The position numbers and the translations under genes were made by a program. The notes beneath the pieces were generated by a model. It had not been told where the DNA came from and made no database searches. It was given only the letters and a program-made list of their open reading frames with translations. Source: Methanothrix sp. (GTDB lineage: Archaea; Halobacteriota; Methanosarcinia; Methanotrichales; Methanotrichaceae). From it: 9,416 bases of DNA. The stretch's first letter is position 1. The number at the start of each line of letters is the position of its first letter. Below are positions 6,066 to 9,416 of the stretch, one piece after another. The DNA lies in the NCBI GenBank assembly GCA_011391755.1, contig JAABPZ010000039.1, positions 1 through 9,416 on the forward strand. The letters are read 5' to 3'.

Positions 6066-7784
6066 TCACACCTCTTCCGGAAAAGCGGCAAACTCAATCT
6101 CCACTGATGAGCGGTCTGCTTCAAAAGAGGTCTGCAAAAGCCCTCCGGAGAGGGCCAGGCTCCTTTCAAAGAACCTTTTGGACTGGCTCAAAGGATGGCA
6201 AGTGCATTCGCCTCTTCCCGTGATCTGCACCATCAACCATTCGTCGTTCAAGGCTGTGGCGATTTTGATCTCCTTTATTCTCGCCCCTGCGAACCGCTCC
6301 AGCATATCGATCAATACATCAGCAAAGCGTTCCTGGTCCATGCGCACGAAAGCCTTCCCGGAGCCTGGCAAAAAGGCCAGGTTTACGTCCTCGAAAATGT
6401 TTACGCGGGCGATGCGATCCTTTAATGCTAACCGGAAGTCTTCAACGCTCTCCGCCTGCATAATCGCTTCCTCTTCATAGGGATTATGCAGCAACTTCTC
6501 CAGGACCTCCTCGATGAGCCGATTGACATCCACGCGAGAGACAATGTAAGAAGGACGAAAGCCGCGATAAGTAGCCGCGTAGTCACTGAGCAGCCTGCCC
6601 GCCCGGTCAAGAAGAGACTGATCGAGCACCGATTCCAGCTTTCTCTTGGCGAAGAGCTTTTCCAGCCGGCCTACGACCTGTCCTGCCTTATGCACCATCT
6701 CCCAGTCCAGCTTCTTTCCGGCATGAAGATCTCTGGCGAAGGCGTGGAAGTCAACAAACAGCTCGTCCATGTACTTGGCATCCAAAATGCAGTCCAGCTC
6801 TTTGGCCTCGGTCTCTTCTTCCAGCTCGCCCAGCATATGAGAGATGTAGGCCATCCGACCGGCGATGATGGTGAAGGCCCTCTCCAGCTCGCTTATGAGA
6901 TCCTGGGCATAGTCTGATGTTCGCCGAGCCCAATGGGGAGTAATCTCTTCCAGGTCTTTAAGAGAAGCCGCATCTGTGTACATGAGCTCCAGGGTCTTAT
7001 GCGCTGTCTTTGCGTCAATAGGTTTACCGTGGCCGGAACCGCAGATGAGGATTTTTTCGTTTTCCAGAATCCACAAAATTTTCAGGATGGTTTGCATGAG
7101 ATCCTTCTGGCTCCAGCCATAGGCCCCAGCCATTCCCGGATTGGAGGCGAAGAAGAGATCCCCCACAAAGAGCAGCGATCCCGCTCGAATGCTGACGCTG
7201 TCCGGGCTGTGCCCCGGAGTGTGGTAAATCTCCAGAAGGTCCGCCTCCCCCAAGGGTACAATCTGGCTATGAAGCACAACATCCTCTGCGATTCGCCTGG
7301 ACCTTGTGACGTAATCGAAACCCCATCCGTTCAGGTCCAGAGAATTCCCACATAGCAGAGTTTTGTCCAGGTGGGAGAGTAGTCTGATATCGACGGGTAC
7401 TGTTGACATGGGTCGGTCCAGCAGTGCACAGAGGGTCATCTGGGTATCGTTCTTCTCCAGAGCCTCGGCTCCGCATTCCTGTACGGCCAGAAAGGCCTTC
7501 GATAGCTGTGCGGATGGTTTGCATTGCTTCAACTGGTGCCAGTGATCGATATGCACATGGGTAAGATAGACCACAACCGGACGGGGCAGCTCATCTTGCA
7601 GGATTTGAATTTCTTCTTCCAGGCTGTTGATCTGGCTTTCCATACCACCCGGATCGATGAGTGCAATGTGTCCCGGGCTGGAGAGAAGGTAAGAATTAGA
7701 GGACATGAGATCGATCTTGCGCAGGTAGGGATAGATGGTGACATTCCTGGTCCCAGGTACGGGCTGCGATCTCATTGGCTCCAC
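6066..7784 (-). CDS. Metallo-beta-lactamase fold protein fused to a histidine-kinase-like (degenerate ATPase) region
   Basis: This 572-residue cytoplasmic protein has an MBL fold at residues about 15-260 with a full two-metal site: THVHIDH (H76, H78, D80, H81), PGH (H192), LFVGD (D209) and CGSGH (H252). His at position 78, not Glu, points to a glyoxalase II/hydrolase-like rather than flavodiiron-like site. Residues about 275-430 are a predicted long helical region like a kinase dimerisation segment, but no H-box is clear. Residues about 480-570 follow the order of a HATPase domain: DQERFADVLIDMLERF replaces the N-box without its Asn, GRGEC stands where D-x-G-x-G should be, and LALSGGLLQTSFE resembles the final glycine-rich segment. 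ATP binding therefore looks lost or altered. The start is GTG 7784; ATG 7775 is an alternative. The gene is divergent from the SpoIIE phosphatase gene, and its stop codon abuts an IS end. The substrate is unknown. Confidence 0.9.
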   Translation of the reverse strand: MEPMRSQPVPGTRNVTIYPYLRKIDLMSSNSYLLSSPGHIALIDPGGMESQINSLEEEIQILQDELPRPVVVYLTHVHIDHWHQLKQCKPSAQLSKAFLAVQECGAEALEKNDTQMTLCALLDRPMSTVPVDIRLLSHLDKTLLCGNSLDLNGWGFDYVTRSRRIAEDVVLHSQIVPLGEADLLEIYHTPGHSPDSVSIRAGSLLFVGDLFFASNPGMAGAYGWSQKDLMQTILKILWILENEKILICGSGHGKPIDAKTAHKTLELMYTDAASLKDLEEITPHWARRTSDYAQDLISELERAFTIIAGRMAYISHMLGELEEETEAKELDCILDAKYMDELFVDFHAFARDLHAGKKLDWEMVHKAGQVVGRLEKLFAKRKLESVLDQSLLDRAGRLLSDYAATYRGFRPSYIVSRVDVNRLIEEVLEKLLHNPYEEEAIMQAESVEDFRLALKDRIARVNIFEDVNLAFLPGSGKAFVRMDQERFADVLIDMLERFAGARIKEIKIATALNDEWLMVQITGRGECTCHPLSQSKRFFERSLALSGGLLQTSFEADRSSVEIEFAAFPEEV

Positions 7785-7821
7785 GATAAAAGCGCCCCCT
7801 TTACATGATGTCTATGATTAT

Positions 7822-7838
7822 ATTAAATATCTTTCCTC
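7822..7838 (-). promoter_or_regulatory. Promoter of the MBL-fusion gene
   Basis: On the minus strand GAGGAAAG is followed by ATATTTAATA (BRE plus TATA). The core GAAAGATAT is the same as in the promoters at 208-224 and 1548-1563. A start site near 7800 would leave a leader of about 16 bases before GTG 7784. Confidence 0.55.
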
Positions 7839-7840
7839 TA

Positions 7841-7850
7841 GGTTTAAATA
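7841..7850 (+). promoter_or_regulatory. Probable TATA element of the PAS-SpoIIE gene
   Basis: GGTTTAAATA (7841-7850) is TATA-like. The expected start site near 7872 gives a leader of about 35 bases, which includes the GGTGA ribosome binding site at 7898-7902. It lies only some 6 bases from the opposing BRE, so the two promoters may interfere or share a regulator. Confidence 0.45.
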
Positions 7851-7906
7851 AGATCAAAATGTTACCTATTAAAATGCACAGTCTCAGAGAGTGAATTGGT
7901 GAATTA

Positions 7907-9416
7907 ATGAAACAGGAACAAGAGGCGCATTCTGTACAAACGATGTTGTCTGAAGTTATTGATTTTTTGCCCGATGCAATTCTAGCGATCGATAAAGATG
8001 GGAAAGTGATCACCTGGAACCAGGCCATGGAGAAGATGACCGGGGCCAAGGCCATGGATATGATCGGCAAAGGCAACTATGAATACGCTCTGCCCTTTTA
8101 TGGCATTAGGAGGCCGATTCTGGCCGACCTGGTGTTGATGCCTCAAGATGAAGTTGAAGGGAAATATGACTTGGTGCAAAGAGAGGGAAAAACGCTAACT
8201 GTCGAGATATTCATACCTAATTTTGGCATCAATGGCTCTTATCTCTGGGCCAAGGCGGCACCACTTTATGATTCGCATGGAGAGATTGTGGGAGCCATTG
8301 AGTCCATTCGCGATATAACCGAGCGAAAGAAAGGAGAAGAAGCCTTGCAGAAATCAGAACAAGAAAAAGAGGCCATACTCAGCAGCCTAAAAAATGTGGC
8401 GGTTGAGTACCTTGACCCAGAGATGCGCATCATCTGGGTCAATTCCGCCGTGCAAAAGTCTTTGGGCCTTTCTCTGCAAGATCTGTTGGGGAAATACTGC
8501 TACAAATCAATCCAAGGGATCGATATGCCCTGTCCCGGCTGCAAAGCCGCCTTGACCCTGCAAACCGGCCAATCTCATGAGGGCGAACTGGTTACCCCGG
8601 ACGGCAAGACCTGGATAACTCGCAGCAACGGCATAAAAGGAAGAGAAGGCCGGGTCCAGGGAGTGGTCCATGTTGCCGTGAATATTACAAAGCGCAAATT
8701 GGCTGAGGAGAAGATCGCGACAATGAAGCAGCGTCTGGCCGACGTCATCGACTTCTTGCCGGATGCCACATTCGCCATTGACAATCAGGGCAAGGTCCTT
8801 ACCTGGAACCGGGCCATGGAGAAGATGACGGGAGCTTCTGCCCTAGATATGGTCGGCAAGGACAATTACGAATATGCTCTGCCTTTTTACGGCATTAGGA
8901 GGCCAATCCTGGCAGATCTGGTGCTCCTGCCTGATGAAGTGATCGAGAAGAAGTATCCCGGCCTGCAAAGGGATGACAAGACTCTCACCAGCGAGATCTT
9001 CATCCCCACCTTCGGGCCGACCGGCTCCTTCATCTGGGCAAAAGCCACGCCGCTTTACGACTCTCTGGGCAATATAGTGGGATCTATCGAGTCTATTCGA
9101 GATATGACCGATATGCGAAGAACTGAGCAGACGCTGGAGAGATCCAAATCGGAGCTACGCATTGCATCCGATATCCAGAGGAGCTTCTTGCCGGAGAGAA
9201 TCCCTCCCGTTTCAGGCTTTGATCTGGCGGCCACATTCATTCCCGCCATGGAAGTGGGTGGTGATTTTTATGATTTCATACCAGGAGACGGAAAGCTGGG
9301 AATGGTCATTGCCGATGTATCGGGAAAGAGCGTGCCTGCCGCTCTGTTCATGGCGCTTTCGCGTACCATTGTGAGGGTTAACGCCACACATCATGAAAAA
9401 GGAACCGATGTCCTGG
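7907..9416 (+). CDS. PAS-PAS-PAS-SpoIIE (RsbU-type) phosphatase, 3' end beyond window
   Basis: The frame is open from ATG 7907 to the window end (503 codons seen). GGTGA at 7898-7902 is the ribosome binding site. PAS A spans about residues 17-141, PAS B about 156-265 and PAS C about 280-404. PAS A and C are near copies, about 70% identical, sharing stretches such as EYALPFYGIRRPILADLV. PAS B carries C209-P-G-C212, a possible metal or redox site like that in PAS3 of the upstream hybrid kinase. After a short helical linker the SpoIIE-type PP2C phosphatase begins at about 419 (IASDIQRSFLPE). It has the metal-binding GGDFYD (D453) and IADVSGKSVPAALFMA (D470). The rest of the domain is outside the window. 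In bacteria such proteins dephosphorylate STAS-domain antagonists in partner-switching. Archaea lack sigma factors, so the target here is unknown. The protein is soluble, with no membrane segment. Confidence 0.95.
   Translation, partial: MKQEQEAHSVQTMLSEVIDFLPDAILAIDKDGKVITWNQAMEKMTGAKAMDMIGKGNYEYALPFYGIRRPILADLVLMPQDEVEGKYDLVQREGKTLTVEIFIPNFGINGSYLWAKAAPLYDSHGEIVGAIESIRDITERKKGEEALQKSEQEKEAILSSLKNVAVEYLDPEMRIIWVNSAVQKSLGLSLQDLLGKYCYKSIQGIDMPCPGCKAALTLQTGQSHEGELVTPDGKTWITRSNGIKGREGRVQGVVHVAVNITKRKLAEEKIATMKQRLADVIDFLPDATFAIDNQGKVLTWNRAMEKMTGASALDMVGKDNYEYALPFYGIRRPILADLVLLPDEVIEKKYPGLQRDDKTLTSEIFIPTFGPTGSFIWAKATPLYDSLGNIVGSIESIRDMTDMRRTEQTLERSKSELRIASDIQRSFLPERIPPVSGFDLAATFIPAMEVGGDFYDFIPGDGKLGMVIADVSGKSVPAALFMALSRTIVRVNATHHEKGTDVL
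7955..8330 (+). repeat. Internal tandem PAS duplication, copy A (copy C at 8744-9118)
   Basis: The DNA encoding PAS A and PAS C of the phosphatase aligns along its whole length in the same frame. It includes near-identical runs such as GGCATTAGGAGGCC (8102-8115 and 8891-8904). The differences are mainly at third codon positions or conservative, indicating duplication within this gene lineage with purifying selection since. Confidence 0.85.

Noticed and set aside
6486..6917. Plus-strand 143-codon frame opposite the MBL-fusion gene
   Set aside because: The minus-strand frame is continuous over 572 codons with a full MBL metal site. The plus frame shows no family resemblance.
1..9416. CRISPR array, tRNA or rRNA genes
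   Set aside because: No regularly spaced short repeats, cloverleaf-forming segments or conserved rRNA stretches were seen on either strand.

Overview
The window looks like the chromosome of a methanogenic archaeon, most likely from the Methanothrix (Methanosaeta)/Methanosarcinales group. This is inferred, not proven. The promoters read as archaeal BRE+TATA (CCGAAAGATATA-like), and GGTGA-type ribosome binding sites sit close to start codons. The genes are PAS-rich signalling proteins of the kind common in Methanosarcinales, GC is moderate, and IS200/IS605-type debris is present.

Layout. 1-55 is AT-rich with a T run. 56-165 is a GC-rich repeat whose second copy lies at 901-1006. Between the copies is a compact type II toxin-antitoxin pair (249-721) with its own TATA box. 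722-1010 is a GC-rich stretch with no convincing gene. 1157-1442 (minus strand) holds a previously uncalled dodecin (flavin-binding protein) reading frame, disconnected from its ATG by one extra base. 1614-4781 is a large hybrid histidine kinase (five PAS domains, HisKA, HATPase, receiver). It is followed 28 bases later by a GNAT acetyltransferase (4810-5664), probably in the same transcript.

5686-6065 is an IS200/IS605 graveyard: a tnpB fragment between two TTCA-loop hairpins. The last hairpin ends directly against the stop codon of the convergent gene. That gene (6066-7784, minus) joins an intact metallo-beta-lactamase fold to a helical linker and a C-terminal region resembling a decayed histidine-kinase ATPase. 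Divergent from it, across a 122-base control region with a TATA box for each direction, is a three-PAS protein with a C-terminal SpoIIE/RsbU-type phosphatase (7907 to beyond the window end).

The theme is sensory signalling: a phosphorelay kinase, a PAS-controlled phosphatase and an unusual MBL/pseudokinase fusion, set among small selfish or decaying elements. The most interesting items are the divergent MBL-pseudokinase/SpoIIE pair, the frameshifted dodecin, the two IS605-type ends with possible guide-RNA remnants, and the GAAAGATAT promoter core shared by three genes.
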